Positions 18,482 to 30,251 are shown, counted from the stretch's first letter. The stretch is 64,000 bases of DNA from Embleya sp040605455 (GCF_040605455.1 NZ_JBEXCV010000011.1:1-64000); one strand, 5' to 3'. Translations and numbers: made by a program. The notes: a model not told the origin generated them from the letters alone.

Positions 18482-18844
18482 ATGGCTGCGGGGGAACCCC
18501 AGGCCGACTGCCTGTTCTGCAAGATCCTCGCCGGCGACGTCCCGGCCACGATCGTCCACGAGACCAAGGACGTGGTGGCCTTCCGGGACATCAACCCGCA
18601 GGCGCCCACGCACGTCCTGGTCATCCCTCGCGCGCACTACGCCAACGCGGGCGACTTGGGCGCCGAGGCGCCCGAACTGGCAGGTGTCCTGCTCGCCGAG
18701 GCGGCGGTTGTCGCGGCCGCGGAGGACCTTTCCGAGGCGGGCTACCGGATAGTTTTCAACACCGGCGCCGGCGCCGGCCAGACCGTGTTCCACGTGCACG
18801 CGCACCTGCTCGGCGGTCGCGGGCTGAGCTGGCCTCCCGGTTAG
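18482..18844 (+). CDS. HIT-family nucleotide hydrolase
   Basis: 120 residues. [13 protein letters not shown] opens the protein and HVHAHLLGG (His104, 106, 108) is the histidine triad. Such HINT-like proteins hydrolyse nucleoside phosphoramidates. ATG 18482 is preceded by GGAGG with five-base spacing, better than upstream in-frame ATG 18446. It lies between rsmE and the RNase Z-like gene on the same strand with short gaps, in the housekeeping run. Confidence 0.93.
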   Translation: MAAGEPQADCLFCKILAGDVPATIVHETKDVVAFRDINPQAPTHVLVIPRAHYANAGDLGAEAPELAGVLLAEAAVVAAAEDLSEAGYRIVFNTGAGAGQTVFHVHAHLLGGRGLSWPPG

Positions 18845-18851
18845 TCGTCGA

Positions 18852-19763
18852 GTGTCCACCAGGGAATTCGTCGTCCTCGGCACCGCGAGCCAGGCCCCGA
18901 CGCGGCAGCGCAACCACAACGGCTACCTGCTGCGTTGGGACGGCGAAGGGTTGCTGTTCGACCCCGGGGAGGGCACCCAGCGGCAGATGTTGCACGCCGG
19001 GGTGGCCGCGCACGACATCACCAGGATCTGCGTCACGCACTTCCACGGTGACCACTGCCTCGGCCTCCCCGGCGTGATCCAACGGATGTCGCTGGACCGG
19101 GTCCCGCACCCGGTGACCGCGCACTACCCGGCGAGCGGACAGCGGTGGTTCGACCGACTGCACCACGCGACCGCCTTCCACGAGACCGCCGAGCTGATCG
19201 AGCACCCGCTGGCGGGAGAGCACGTCGAACTGCCCGCCGGGCCGTTCACGCTGGAGGCGCGCCGGCTCTCCCACCCGGTCGAGTCGTACGGCTACCGCGT
19301 GGTCGAGCCGGACGGCCGTCGGATGGTGCCCGAGCGGCTCGCCGCACACGGCATATGCGGCCCCGACGTGGGTCGGATCCAGCGCGAGGGCCGCGTCGGC
19401 GAGGTCACCCTCGAACAGGTCAGCACACCTCGACCCGGGCAGAAGTTCGCGTTCGTGATGGACACCCGGATGTGTCCGGGCGCGGTCGAGCTCGCGCGCG
19501 ACGTGGACCTGCTCGTGTGCGAGTCCACGTTCGCCGACGCCGACGCCGCCCTCGCCCGTGAGGTCGGCCACCTCACCGCGCGCGAGGCGGCCGGGATCGC
19601 CGCCGAGGCGGGAGCGCGCCGGCTGGTGCTGACCCACTTCTCGCAGCGCTACACCGACGTGGCACCGCTCCTGGAGCAGGCTCGGGAGGTTTTCCCGGAC
19701 ACCCTCGCGGCGCACGACCTGGATCGGATCCAGGTCCCCGGACGGCGGCAGGTGCCGGAATAA
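18852..19763 (+). CDS. rnz: RNase Z-like metallo-beta-lactamase protein
   Basis: 303 residues from GTG 18852, eight bases after the HIT gene. It has the ELAC/RNase Z arrangement: [28 protein letters not shown] (His63, His65, Asp67, His68), FVMDTR and LTHFSQRY near the end. RNase Z cuts the 3' trailer of tRNA precursors. The ~300-residue length fits the short bacterial form. Other members of this branch are phosphodiesterases, so tRNA processing is likely rather than certain. Confidence 0.87.
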   Translation: MSTREFVVLGTASQAPTRQRNHNGYLLRWDGEGLLFDPGEGTQRQMLHAGVAAHDITRICVTHFHGDHCLGLPGVIQRMSLDRVPHPVTAHYPASGQRWFDRLHHATAFHETAELIEHPLAGEHVELPAGPFTLEARRLSHPVESYGYRVVEPDGRRMVPERLAAHGICGPDVGRIQREGRVGEVTLEQVSTPRPGQKFAFVMDTRMCPGAVELARDVDLLVCESTFADADAALAREVGHLTAREAAGIAAEAGARRLVLTHFSQRYTDVAPLLEQAREVFPDTLAAHDLDRIQVPGRRQVPE

Positions 19764-19860
19764 TCCCCGGGTCCGCCGGGTCCGGAGAGTTACCATTGAG
19801 CGATATCGAACCACTTCCCGAGCACGGAAATGAGGCGTGATCAGGCCGCCAAGGCCGCCC

Positions 19861-21027
19861 ATGGCTCCCACGACGAACGCGCGAGGCGCGAGTCCCGAGA
19901 ACACCGCGCGCGCGAGCACGCACGACACTCCGACCGCGCAGGCCCAGGCGAAGATCACGATCCCCGCCAAGCACCCCATGGTGGCGCTCCTCGGTTCCGG
20001 CGACTCGTTCCTGCGAGTGGTCGAGCAGGGGTTCCCCGACGCCGACATCCACGTCCGAGGCAACGAGGTCACCGTCTCCGGCACCGAGGCCGACGTGGCC
20101 TTGGTTCGCAGGCTGTTCGACGAACTCCTGGTGATCGTGCGCACCGGCCAGCCGCTCAACGAGGAGGCGGTCGAGCGCTCGGTGGCGATGGTCCGCTCCA
20201 ACGACGGGCACGGGCCCGCCGAGGTGATGACCCTCAACATCCTGTCCAACCGCGGCCGCACGATCCGTCCCAAGACGCTCAACCAGAAGAGCTACGTGGA
20301 CGCGATCGACGAACACACCATCGTGTTCGGCCTCGGCCCGGCGGGCACCGGCAAGACCTACCTGGCGATGGCCAAGGCGGTCCAAGCCCTGCAGTCCAAG
20401 CAGGTCACCCGGATCATCCTGACCCGTCCGGCGGTCGAGGCGGGCGAGCGGCTCGGCTTCCTGCCCGGCACGCTCTACGAGAAGATCGACCCGTACCTGC
20501 GCCCGCTCTACGACGCGCTGCACGACATGATCGACCCCGACTCGATCCCGCGCCTGATGGCCGCCGGCACCATCGAGGTGGCCCCACTCGCATATATGCG
20601 CGGCCGTACGTTGAATGACGCGTTCATCATTCTCGACGAGGCGCAGAACACCTCGGCCGAGCAGATGAAGATGTTCCTGACCCGGTTGGGCTTCGGCTCG
20701 CGCATGGTGGTCACCGGCGACACGACCCAGGTCGACCTGCCCGGCGGCACCCAGTCGGGGCTGCGGGTGGTGCAGGAGATCCTGCGTGGCGTGGACGACA
20801 TCGCGTTTTGCAGCCTCACCAGCGAGGATGTGGTCCGACACAAGCTCGTCGGCCGGATCGTGGACGCGTACGCGCGCTACGACATCCAAGTCGACGCCGA
20901 CGCTCACGCGAACGGCAACACCGGCAACGGTGACGTGCCCAGGTCGCGCGGGCGGCGGCCGGCCGAGAAGAACGGTCGGGGCAAGCACACCGTGAACATG
21001 CAAACAGTGGAACGGGAAGTGAACTGA
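19861..21027 (+). CDS. phoH: PhoH-like ATPase
   Basis: 388 residues. After a ~35-residue Ala/Thr-rich leader come [16 protein letters not shown], a KH-like segment ([17 protein letters not shown]), then Walker [14 protein letters not shown] and Walker [12 protein letters not shown] typical of PhoH/YbeZ. ATG 19861 and GTG 19837 are both possible; neither has a strong ribosome binding site. The gene is five bases before ybeY, and in many bacteria the PhoH-like protein works with YbeY in ribosome RNA processing, which is the likely role here. Confidence 0.93.
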   Translation: MAPTTNARGASPENTARASTHDTPTAQAQAKITIPAKHPMVALLGSGDSFLRVVEQGFPDADIHVRGNEVTVSGTEADVALVRRLFDELLVIVRTGQPLNEEAVERSVAMVRSNDGHGPAEVMTLNILSNRGRTIRPKTLNQKSYVDAIDEHTIVFGLGPAGTGKTYLAMAKAVQALQSKQVTRIILTRPAVEAGERLGFLPGTLYEKIDPYLRPLYDALHDMIDPDSIPRLMAAGTIEVAPLAYMRGRTLNDAFIILDEAQNTSAEQMKMFLTRLGFGSRMVVTGDTTQVDLPGGTQSGLRVVQEILRGVDDIAFCSLTSEDVVRHKLVGRIVDAYARYDIQVDADAHANGNTGNGDVPRSRGRRPAEKNGRGKHTVNMQTVEREVN

Positions 21028-21032
21028 AGGCC

Positions 21033-21506
21033 ATGTCCATCGACATCGCCAACGAGTCCGGCACGGGGGTGGACGAACACGCGATCGTGGACGTCGCCCG
21101 GTGGTCGCTGGACCGTATGCGCATCCATCCACTGGCGGAACTGTCCGTGGTCATCGTGGACGAACCCGCGATGGAACAACTGCACATCCAATGGATGGAC
21201 CTGCCCGGTCCGACCGACGTGATGTCCTTCCCGATGGACGAACTGCGTCCCGGCAAGGCCGACGAGGACCCCCCGCAGGGGCTGCTCGGCGACGTCGTGC
21301 TGTGTCCGACCGTGGCGCAGCGCCAAGGCGCGGCGGCCGGCCACTCCATGGACGACGAACTGCACCTGCTCACCGTGCACGGCGTGTTGCACCTGCTCGG
21401 CTACGACCACGCCGAGCCGGACGAGGAGCGCGAGATGTTCGCGCTCCAGAAGGAGTTGCTGGAATCCTGGCGGGAGGCCCGTCGCGCCGCGGGAGACCGC
21501 GGATGA
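21033..21506 (+). CDS. ybeY: Endoribonuclease YbeY
   Basis: 157 residues. The metal-binding motif [11 protein letters not shown] (His116, His120, His126) and the [11 protein letters not shown] segment identify YbeY, a zinc-dependent RNase involved in 16S rRNA 3' maturation and ribosome quality control. It is in the conserved phoH-ybeY-corC-era order. Confidence 0.96.
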   Translation: MSIDIANESGTGVDEHAIVDVARWSLDRMRIHPLAELSVVIVDEPAMEQLHIQWMDLPGPTDVMSFPMDELRPGKADEDPPQGLLGDVVLCPTVAQRQGAAAGHSMDDELHLLTVHGVLHLLGYDHAEPDEEREMFALQKELLESWREARRAAGDRG

Positions 21507-21557
21507 TCCCGCCACCGGATACATCCGCCCCGAGCCGGAACCGGCCTTGGGGCGGCA

Positions 21558-22886
21558 GTGCCCGCTGACAGCGTGCTGCAACTCGTGGTCGGTGCGATCG
21601 TTTTGGTCGTCGTGGCCGGCCTCTTCGCCTGTCTGGAGACCGCTCTCGCGCGGATCTCGCGGGTCCGCGCCGAGGAACTGGTCCGCGAGGGACGCCGGGG
21701 CGCCAAGCGCCTGTCGACGGTGGTCCAGGACCCCGCCCGATATCTCAACCTGGCCCTGCTGGTGCGGGTCGCCTGCGAGGTGTCGGCGGCCGTCCTGGTC
21801 ACCGTCGTGTGTATGGAGGACTTCGCCGAGACCTGGCAGGCGGTGCTGGTCACCATCGGCATCATGGTCGTGGTGTCCTACGTCGCCGTCGGGGTGTCCC
21901 CGCGCACCGTCGGCCGCCAGCACCCGGTCAGTGTGGCCACCATCGGTGCACCCGTGCTGTTCGGACTCGCCCGTGTGCTCGGGCCGCTGCCGAAGCTGCT
22001 GATCCTGGTGGGCAATGCGCTCACGCCCGGCAAGGGCTTTCGGGAGGGGCCGTTCGCCTCCGAGGCCGAACTGCGCGCGTTCGTGGACCTGGCCGAGAAG
22101 GACTCGCTGATCGAGGACGACGAGCGCGAGATGTTGCACTCGGTGCTGCAACTGGGCGACACCATCGTGCGCGAGGTGATGGTGCCCCGCCCGGACATGG
22201 TCTTCATCGAACGGCACAAGACGCTGCGCCAGGCGATGTCGCTGGCGCTGCGCAGCGGTTACTCGCGGATCCCGGTGATCGGCGAGAACGAGGACGACGT
22301 GGTGGGCATCGTCTTCCTCAAGGACCTGGCCCGGCGCAGCACGATGGGCGATCCCGGCTGGGCCAAGGAGAGCGTCGACTCGATCATGCGCGCCGCGACC
22401 TTCGTGCCGGACAGCAAGCCGGCCGACGACCTGCTGCGCGAGATGCAGGCCGATCGCACACACATGGTCGTGGTGGTCGACGAGTACGGCGGCACCGCCG
22501 GGCTGGTCACCATCGAGGACATCCTGGAGGAGATCGTCGGCGAGATCACCGACGAGTACGACACCGAGACCGCGCCGGTGGAGCAACTGCCCGACGGCGC
22601 CTTCCGGGTCACCGCCAGGCTGCCCGTGGACGAGTTGGGCGAGCTGTTCGGCCTCGAACTCGACGACGAGGACGTGGAGACCGTCGGCGGTCTGCTCGCC
22701 AAGGCGCTCGGCCGAGTGCCCATCCCGGGCGCGACGGCCGTGGTCGAGGGCCTGCGGCTGATCGCGGAGAGCCCGTCGGGCCGGCGCAACCGGGTCGGCA
22801 CGATCGTGGTCGGCCGGGTCGAAGAGGGCCGCGACGACCCGTCGCCCGCCGCGGACGCGCGTTCCGGAGCCGACCGCCATCGCTGA
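21558..22886 (+). CDS. CNNM/CorC-like membrane protein with CBS pair
   Basis: 442 residues from GTG 21558. An N-terminal DUF21 domain with about three membrane helices (residues ~5-140) is followed by two CBS domains (VMVPRPDMVFIERHKTLRQA and HMVVVVDEYGGTAGLVTIED) and a C-terminal CorC_HlyC domain. The family is tied to magnesium or cobalt efflux or resistance and is often mis-named hemolysin. A 52-bp gap separates it from ybeY. The ribosome binding site is weak, so coupling to ybeY is possible. Confidence 0.9.
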   Translation: MPADSVLQLVVGAIVLVVVAGLFACLETALARISRVRAEELVREGRRGAKRLSTVVQDPARYLNLALLVRVACEVSAAVLVTVVCMEDFAETWQAVLVTIGIMVVVSYVAVGVSPRTVGRQHPVSVATIGAPVLFGLARVLGPLPKLLILVGNALTPGKGFREGPFASEAELRAFVDLAEKDSLIEDDEREMLHSVLQLGDTIVREVMVPRPDMVFIERHKTLRQAMSLALRSGYSRIPVIGENEDDVVGIVFLKDLARRSTMGDPGWAKESVDSIMRAATFVPDSKPADDLLREMQADRTHMVVVVDEYGGTAGLVTIEDILEEIVGEITDEYDTETAPVEQLPDGAFRVTARLPVDELGELFGLELDDEDVETVGGLLAKALGRVPIPGATAVVEGLRLIAESPSGRRNRVGTIVVGRVEEGRDDPSPAADARSGADRHR

Positions 22887-22984
22887 CGGGCCCTCGGTTG
22901 GGCCGCCGCCTCGGGTGCGGGCCCGGCACGTCGGGGAGTTAGGGTGTGCCGGCACCCCGTACCGCGCCGAACAGGAGAGCCCCC

Positions 22985-23359
22985 GTGAGCGCCGAGACGC
23001 CCGAGTTCGTCGTCGACCCCGAGGACGCCAAGCTGGTCACCCTGGCCCGGGCCACCCGGGCCCGCAACGGGGCGAGTGAGGGTGCCGCCGTGCGCGACGA
23101 GACCGGACGCACCTACACGGCGTCCACGGTCGCGCTGCCCTCGCTGGAGTTGTCGGCGCTGCGCACGGCCGTCGCGATGGCGGTCGCGGGCGGCGCACGC
23201 GGTCTGGAGGCGGCGGCGATCGTCGGGGCCGCGGCTGCGACGACCGAGGCCGCGGTGACCGAGGCCGACCGGGCCGCGGTGCGCGATCTCGGCGGTGCCG
23301 GTACGCCGATCCTGTCGGCCGGCCCGGACGCGGTCGTGCGCGCCGTCGCGACCGTTTGA
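22985..23359 (+). CDS. Cytidine deaminase-like protein without zinc ligands
   Basis: 124 residues from GTG 22985, with AGGAG seven bases upstream. Position before era and the core GAAVRDETGRTYTASTVALP followed by LSALRTAVAMAVAGGA align with the cytidine deaminase family as annotated in Streptomyces. The whole protein has no cysteine and no His, and the CAE and PCxxC zinc motifs are replaced (SAL at the first site). It therefore should not deaminate cytidine by the known mechanism. It may be a structural pseudoenzyme or a wrongly named family. Confidence 0.75.
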   Translation: MSAETPEFVVDPEDAKLVTLARATRARNGASEGAAVRDETGRTYTASTVALPSLELSALRTAVAMAVAGGARGLEAAAIVGAAAATTEAAVTEADRAAVRDLGGAGTPILSAGPDAVVRAVATV

Positions 23360-23449
23360 GACCCGGTCCGCACCGCCCGAGCACGGTTTCGGACGGCGGC
23401 CGCACCCGCGACGCAAGGAACGCTCGCTTCTTGAGCGACAATGTCACCC

Positions 23450-24391
23450 ATGAGTGATCGCCCTAACCCCTCCGCGCCCGTCCACCGCTCGGGCTTCGCG
23501 TGCTTCGTGGGCCGCCCCAACGCCGGCAAGTCCACCCTGACGAACGCGCTGGTGGGCACGAAGGTGGCGATCACGTCGGGCCGCCCCCAGACCACCCGCC
23601 ACACGGTGCGCGGCATCGTTCACCGGCCCGACGGCCAGCTCGTCCTGGTGGACACCCCCGGCCTGCACAAGCCGCGCACGCTGCTCGGCCAGCGGTTGAA
23701 CGACCTGGTCCGGGCCACCTGGGCGGAGGTCGACGTGATCGGCTTCTGTATCCCGGCCGACCAGAAGGTCGGCCCCGGCGACCGGTTCATCGCGGCCGAA
23801 CTGGCCGAGGCCAAGCGCACGCCCAAGGTCGCGATCGTGACCAAGACCGACCTGGTGGACCAGCAGACGCTGGTCCAGCAGCTGCTCGCGGTGCAGAAGA
23901 TGGGCGAGGACGTCGGCATCGAGTGGGCCGAGATCATCCCGGTCTCCGCCGTCGGCGACAGCCAGGTGACCCTGGTCGCCGACCTGCTCGTGCCGCTGCT
24001 GCCGGCGGGCCCGCCGCTGTACCCGGATGGCGAGCTCACCGACGAGCCGGAGATGGTGATGGCCGCCGAGCTGATCCGCGAGGCCGCGCTGGAGGGTGTC
24101 CGGGACGAGCTTCCGCACTCGCTCGCGGTGGTCATCGAGGAGATGATCCCGCGCGAGGACCGTCCCGCGGACAAGCCGCTGCTCGACGTGCACGCGAACC
24201 TCTACGTGGAACGACCGAGCCAGAAGGCGATCGTGATCGGGCACAAGGGCGCGCGGCTCAAGGATGTGGGCACGCGCGCCCGCAAGCACATCGAGGCGCT
24301 GCTTGGGACGCCCGTTTACCTGGACCTTCACGTGAAGGTGGCCAAGGACTGGCAGCGCGACCCCAAGCAGCTGCGCAAGCTCGGGTTCTGA
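23450..24391 (+). CDS. era: GTPase Era
   Basis: 313 residues. GTPase motifs: FVGRPNAGKSTLTNAL (P-loop), TSGRPQTTRH (G2), DTPG (G3), TKTD (G4), VSAVG (G5). The C-terminal KH domain is seen at KAIVIGHKGARLKDVG. Era binds the 16S rRNA 3' end and aids 30S assembly. ATG 23450 (MSDRPNPS) and ATG 23441 are both possible, neither with a good ribosome binding site. It follows the conserved corC-like and deaminase-like genes. Confidence 0.97.
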   Translation: MSDRPNPSAPVHRSGFACFVGRPNAGKSTLTNALVGTKVAITSGRPQTTRHTVRGIVHRPDGQLVLVDTPGLHKPRTLLGQRLNDLVRATWAEVDVIGFCIPADQKVGPGDRFIAAELAEAKRTPKVAIVTKTDLVDQQTLVQQLLAVQKMGEDVGIEWAEIIPVSAVGDSQVTLVADLLVPLLPAGPPLYPDGELTDEPEMVMAAELIREAALEGVRDELPHSLAVVIEEMIPREDRPADKPLLDVHANLYVERPSQKAIVIGHKGARLKDVGTRARKHIEALLGTPVYLDLHVKVAKDWQRDPKQLRKLGF

Positions 24392-24406
24392 GGTGGAGCG
24401 GGTGGG

Positions 24407-25162
24407 TCAGCGGCCGTAGGGGCCGCTGGGCCGCCGGTTGTTCGCAATCAGCACGAACGCGGCTGCGGCGATGGCGATCACGGCACCGGCGAGCACCATC
24501 CACAGGCCGGCCTCGGCCTGGAGGGTAACCCCGTGCGAGTCGAGCAAGGCTTTGTACTCGTCCTTCTTGTCGCTCGGCACGTCGTCCTTCGCCATCGGTA
24601 GACGCACCTTGTCCGCGATGTTCCAGACGGCAAAGCCGAGAGCGACCAGCGCTGGGACCCCGGCTCCGGCGGCGACGAGCGCCTTGCGCGCGAAGACGCC
24701 GGCCCCGAACAAGACAACGGCGACGATGCCGGCCGCGAGGGTCCACTTGCCGTCGCCATCGAGGCCCTTGATCGTGTCGCCCTCGCCTTCGGCGCCGATC
24801 CAGGCCAGGCACGAGCCGATCGCTACGATCACCGCCCCGACCACGCCGGCGATCGCCCCCGGTGCGAACGGCGCCAACCCGCCGCCGCCCATGCCGCCTC
24901 CGCTCGGCGTGGGCGGCGGATATCCACCGGGCTGCTGCCCGTATCCGGGCTGCTGACCGTACGGGCTGGGCTGCTGCCCGTACCCGGCCGGCTGCTGTTG
25001 GCCGTACTGCGGGGGCTGCTGTCCGTACTGCTGGGGCGGCTGCTGCTGCCCGTGGCCGCCCTGTTGCGGCTGTCCGTAGCCCGGCCCGCCCTGCTGGGGG
25101 TATCCACCGGGCTGGCCCTGACCCGGCTGTGGTCCGTATGGGCCCTGATTGTCGTAGCTCAT
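24407..25162 (-). CDS. Four-helix membrane protein with Gln/Gly/Tyr-rich N-terminus
   Basis: 251 residues. Residues 1-90 are low complexity with repeated GYGQQP, YGQQPP and GGYPQQ units. Four hydrophobic segments follow (for example AGVVGAVIVAIGSCLAWIG and GLWMVLAGAVIAIAAAAFV), with a charged loop before the last (AKDDVPSDKKDEYKALLD). This is a common actinomycete architecture of unknown function. It is convergent with era and divergent from the leuA leader. Not assigned to a named family. Confidence 0.75.
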   Translation of the reverse strand: MSYDNQGPYGPQPGQGQPGGYPQQGGPGYGQPQQGGHGQQQPPQQYGQQPPQYGQQQPAGYGQQPSPYGQQPGYGQQPGGYPPPTPSGGGMGGGGLAPFAPGAIAGVVGAVIVAIGSCLAWIGAEGEGDTIKGLDGDGKWTLAAGIVAVVLFGAGVFARKALVAAGAGVPALVALGFAVWNIADKVRLPMAKDDVPSDKKDEYKALLDSHGVTLQAEAGLWMVLAGAVIAIAAAAFVLIANNRRPSGPYGR

Positions 25163-25284
25163 GGTCAGTGAGCGTAGGAGGAAACCCGGCCGGCGGGCGA
25201 GGGGCTCGGCCCAAAAGATCGCTTCTGTTCGTATGTCGGATGCCGGCCCGCCCGTTGCGACCGGTCGGGTATGGTTGCGAAATC

Positions 25285-25331
25285 ATGCGTCAGTGGCTGC
25301 TTCTCCTTAGCCGCCGCGCCGGGGGCTCATC

Positions 25332-25338
<7 letters not shown>
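25285..25338 (+). CDS. leuL: leuA leader peptide (attenuator peptide)
   Basis: ATG 25285 to TGA 25338 encodes 17 residues, MRQWLLLLSRRAGGSSL, with four consecutive leucine codons (CTG CTT CTC CTT). It lies 134 bp upstream of leuA on the same strand and is followed at once by overlapping inverted repeats. This is the classic layout of ribosome-mediated attenuation: scarcity of charged tRNA-Leu stalls the ribosome on the Leu run and changes RNA folding. No good Shine-Dalgarno is visible, so the transcript may be leaderless at this ATG. Confidence 0.8.
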
Positions 25339-27230
<1,892 letters not shown>

Positions 27231-27354
27231 TCGAGAAGGTTTGACGAACGGCGGTTCCCGGCTCGGCCGGGGGCCGCCGTTCCCCCTTTCGGCATGCCGC
27301 TTTGGTCGAACCCGCTTTTGTCGAACCCGACTCGCGCGACCCGACTCCGTTCCC

Positions 27355-27378
27355 ACTTTAACTCAGTTGAGTTAAAGT
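27355..27378. promoter_or_regulatory. Perfect 11-2-11 palindrome, operator candidate
   Basis: ACTTTAACTCA (27355-27365) and TGAGTTAAAGT (27368-27378) are exact reverse complements around GT. The AT-richness is striking in this genome. It sits 33 bp before the ATG of a small open frame with a GGGAGGG ribosome binding site. Length and symmetry suit a TetR, MarR or PadR-type dimer site; the regulator is unknown. Confidence 0.6.
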
Positions 27379-27411
27379 GCCCGCCCTGATCTTTTTCGGG
27401 AGGGCACTGCC

Positions 27412-27633
27412 ATGACACAGCCCACAGCGCCGACTCGCAGCCGGATCGCCGACCGTCGCCTGATGCCGGGGCCGCGCGTGCTCCGCCGACTGCCCGAGGG
27501 CGTCGAGTCGGCGCCCTACACCCTGTTCGAGCTCGTCCCGCAGGGCGACCTGATCGGAGCCGAGATCCGTGGTTGTCCCGCTCGCCGAGCCGGTCGGTCC
27601 CGAGTTGTTCGCCGCTCGCGCGAACAAAAGTAA
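27412..27633 (+). CDS. Small hypothetical protein, possibly frameshifted
   Basis: 73 residues (MTQPTAPTRSRIADRRLMPG). The start is well supported: GGGAGGG about seven bases before ATG 27412, with a palindromic operator just upstream. The first ~54 residues read as normal protein (SAPYTLFELVPQGDLIGAEI), but the last ~19 are Arg-rich. A +1 shift near 27573 would continue as VVVPLAEPVGPELFAARANK and stop at 27661-27663, which looks more natural. It may be a real short gene, or one damaged by frameshift. The family is not recognised. Confidence 0.4.
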   Translation: MTQPTAPTRSRIADRRLMPGPRVLRRLPEGVESAPYTLFELVPQGDLIGAEIRGCPARRAGRSRVVRRSREQK

Positions 27634-27732
27634 CCATCTGTCCGCTTTCGATGACGCTTCGTGAAAATCGTGGCAGCATCGGAGCAGACGGAAATACTGC
27701 ATTCCGTCGCGCGGGACGCAGGGGGCTGCACC

Positions 27733-28341
27733 ATGTTCTTCGTCGTGGGCATCCGGACCATCCGATCGGCGATCGGGGATGGCGAGTTCCACTGTCCGGC
27801 GTGCGGGGGTGATCGACGCTTTCGCAAGGGTGGTGGGCGACGCCGACTCGTGGTCTTCGGCGTCGCGCTGATCCCGCTCGGGCGGGCCGGCTCCGGCATC
27901 GAGTGCGCGGTGTGCTGCACGCGGCACGACGTCTCGGCGCTGGAGACACCGACCGCCCGGGCGCTGACGCTGCTGCTGCGTGAGGCGGTACGTGCCCTCG
28001 TGGTGGCCGTCGTGGCGGCGGTGGACGACGAGCCGCACGCGGCGGAGGCGGTGCGCGCAGCGGCGGTGCAGACGGTCCGGGCCGCGGGCATGCCCGGCTA
28101 CGACGCGTGCACGCTCGCCGCCGACGTCGGCGCGCACCTCGCGCAGGACACCGCGTGGGCGCTCGCCGAGATCGCGCCGCACCTCGCGGTCGCCGGGCGC
28201 GAGCACCTGGTCGGTGTCGCGGCCCGGGTCGCCCTGGCCGGCGGGGCGTACGACCCGGCGCACCGGGTGATCCTCTACCACGCAGGCGACCGCCTCGGGC
28301 TGGGCCGGGCCCGCGTCGATCACGTGCTCGCAGGCCCTTGA
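27733..28341 (+). CDS. Zinc-ribbon and TerB-like domain protein
   Basis: 202 residues from ATG 27733 (MFFVVGIRTIRSAIGDGEFH). A CPACGG...CAVC pair forms a zinc ribbon in the first ~70 residues. The C-terminal part (TPTARALTLLLREAVRALVV, then QDTAWALAEIAPHLA) is helical like the TerB family that Streptomyces annotations attach to this gene next to recO. GTG 27661 in frame is possible but gives an extra 24 residues not seen in relatives I recall. The function is unknown; tellurite resistance is not implied by the domain name. Confidence 0.65.
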   Translation: MFFVVGIRTIRSAIGDGEFHCPACGGDRRFRKGGGRRRLVVFGVALIPLGRAGSGIECAVCCTRHDVSALETPTARALTLLLREAVRALVVAVVAAVDDEPHAAEAVRAAAVQTVRAAGMPGYDACTLAADVGAHLAQDTAWALAEIAPHLAVAGREHLVGVAARVALAGGAYDPAHRVILYHAGDRLGLGRARVDHVLAGP

Positions 28342-28352
28342 GCAGCCGCGAA

Positions 28353-28380
28353 CCTTGAGCCGCGAGCCTTGAGCCGCGAG
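28353..28380. repeat. Two tandem copies of a 14-bp unit
   Basis: CCTTGAGCCGCGAG occurs at 28353-28366 and again at 28367-28380, with a degenerate third copy just before (from about 28336). It lies in the short gap before recO and could vary in copy number between strains. No function is evident. Confidence 0.8.
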
Positions 28381-28441
28381 CCGCCGGCCGCAGCCGTGCG
28401 CACGGACCCGGCGCGTCGGCCGAGCGCGGCACAATGGGAGC

Positions 28442-29194
28442 ATGAGCCTCCTCCGTGACGAGGGTGTCGTCCTGCGCGCCCAGAAGTTGGGTGAGGCCGA
28501 CCGGATCATCACCCTCCTGACCCGCGACCACGGGATCGTGCGCGCCGTCGCACGCGGGGTGCGCAAGACGAAGTCGAAGTTCGGCGCCCGGGTCGAGCCG
28601 TTCGCGCACGTCGACATCCAGCTCTTCACCCGGGGCAGCGAATTCCCGGGCCGCGGTCTGCCGATCATCACCCAGGCGGAGACCCTGGGCGCGTACGGGG
28701 GGCGGCTCGCACTGGACTATGCCGCGTACACCTCCGGGACGGCGATCCTGGAGACCGCCGAGCGGCTCACCGACCACGAGCGCGGGCAACCGGCGCTCCA
28801 GCAGTACCTCCTGCTGATCGGCGCGCTGCGCACCCTCGCGATGGGCACCCACGAGCCCGGCCTGGTGCTGGACGCGTTCCTGCTCCGCTCGCTCGCGGTG
28901 GCGGGCTACGCGCCCAGTTTCGTCGACTGCGCCCGCTGCGGTCTGGACGGACCGAACCGGTTCTTCTCCGTCCAGGGCGGTGGGACGGTATGCGGCGACT
29001 GCCGCCCGGCCGGATCCGTCGTACCCTCACCCGAGACCCTTTCCCTGCTCGGTGCGCTGTTGACCGGCGACTGGGGCCGAGCCGACGCGAGCGAGCCGCG
29101 GCACCGGCGCGAGGGCAGCGGCCTGGTGGCCGCGTATCTGCAATGGCACCTGGAGCGGGGTATCCGCTCGTTGAGATTGGTGGAGAGATCGTGA
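28442..29194 (+). CDS. recO: DNA repair protein RecO
   Basis: 250 residues. [20 protein letters not shown] with a following OB-fold, then a helical domain and the zinc-binding CARCG...CGDC cluster, match RecO. It loads RecA on SSB-coated DNA together with RecF/RecR. Its stop overlaps the GTG start of uppS (GTGA), a pairing conserved in actinobacteria. Confidence 0.95.
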   Translation: MSLLRDEGVVLRAQKLGEADRIITLLTRDHGIVRAVARGVRKTKSKFGARVEPFAHVDIQLFTRGSEFPGRGLPIITQAETLGAYGGRLALDYAAYTSGTAILETAERLTDHERGQPALQQYLLLIGALRTLAMGTHEPGLVLDAFLLRSLAVAGYAPSFVDCARCGLDGPNRFFSVQGGGTVCGDCRPAGSVVPSPETLSLLGALLTGDWGRADASEPRHRREGSGLVAAYLQWHLERGIRSLRLVERS

Positions 29195-30102
29195 GTCAGT
29201 CGCGTGGCCGCTTCGGCCTGTTCCCCCGCCGTCGGCGGGCCGAGTCGGCGCCCGCCCGGGCCGCTCGCGAGCAGCGGCACTACCGCGACCCGAAGCCGCA
29301 CGCCGAGGGCGCACTGCCACCGGAGATCCCGGCCGACCTGGTGCCCCGGCACGTGGCGCTGGTGATGGACGGCAACGGTCGCTGGGCCAAGGAGCGCGGT
29401 CTGGCCCGCACCGACGGGCACACCGCGGGCGAGGCGTCGTTGTTCGACGTGGTCGAGGGCGCCGCGCAGATCGGCGTCAAGTACGTCTCCGCGTACGCCT
29501 TCTCCACCGAGAACTGGAAGCGTTCACCCGAGGAGGTGCGCTTCCTGATGGGCTTCAACATCGACACGATCCACCGGCGGATCGACGAGATGGACGCGCT
29601 CGGCGTGCGGATCCGCTGGTGCGGTCGGCGGCCCCGGTTGTGGGCGAGCGTGATCAAGGAGTTGGAGATCGCCGAGGAGCGGACCAAGAACAACACCAAC
29701 CTCACTCTCGCGATGTGCATCAACTACGGCGGCCGGGCCGAGATTGCGGACGCCGCGGCGCTGATCGCGCAGGACGTCAAGGCGGGGCGACTCGACCCGA
29801 AGAAGGTCGACGAGAAGTTGTTCGCCAAGTATCTGGACGAGCCGGACATGCCCGATGTGGATCTGTTCATCCGGTCCTCCGGTGAGCAGCGCACGTCCAA
29901 CTTCCTGCTGTGGCAGTCCGCGTACGCCGAGATGGTCTTCCTCGACGTGTTGTGGCCGGACTTCGACCGGCGGCACATGTGGCAGGCGTGCGAGACGTAC
30001 GCGTCGCGCGATCGCCGCTACGGCGGCGCGCTGCCGAACGCGGTCGCGACACCGGAGCCGGAGCCGGTGTCCTCGGGTTCGTCGCCCGCGTCGGGAGCCT
30101 GA
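29191..30102 (+). CDS. uppS: Isoprenyl (undecaprenyl) diphosphate synthase
   Basis: 303 residues from GTG 29191. Residues 1-45 are a basic, poorly conserved extension. The cis-prenyltransferase motifs follow: [17 protein letters not shown] with catalytic Asp60, [11 protein letters not shown], and [19 protein letters not shown]. It makes the polyprenyl carrier for cell-wall synthesis at the inner membrane face. GGAGAG lies just before the start, within recO. Confidence 0.96.
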   Translation: MSQSRGRFGLFPRRRRAESAPARAAREQRHYRDPKPHAEGALPPEIPADLVPRHVALVMDGNGRWAKERGLARTDGHTAGEASLFDVVEGAAQIGVKYVSAYAFSTENWKRSPEEVRFLMGFNIDTIHRRIDEMDALGVRIRWCGRRPRLWASVIKELEIAEERTKNNTNLTLAMCINYGGRAEIADAAALIAQDVKAGRLDPKKVDEKLFAKYLDEPDMPDVDLFIRSSGEQRTSNFLLWQSAYAEMVFLDVLWPDFDRRHMWQACETYASRDRRYGGALPNAVATPEPEPVSSGSSPASGA

Positions 30103-30251
30103 TCGGCCCCGGCGGGCCGGCTCCCGACGGGCGTCGCCAGGCACTGTTCGGCGACGGTCGGTTGGGGGTCGCTCGCCCGTGTGGGCGACGGTCGGTGGGT
30201 GAAAGGTTCGCAAAGCGGGGTGTGCGCCCGGCGGCAGCCTCACGATCAATG

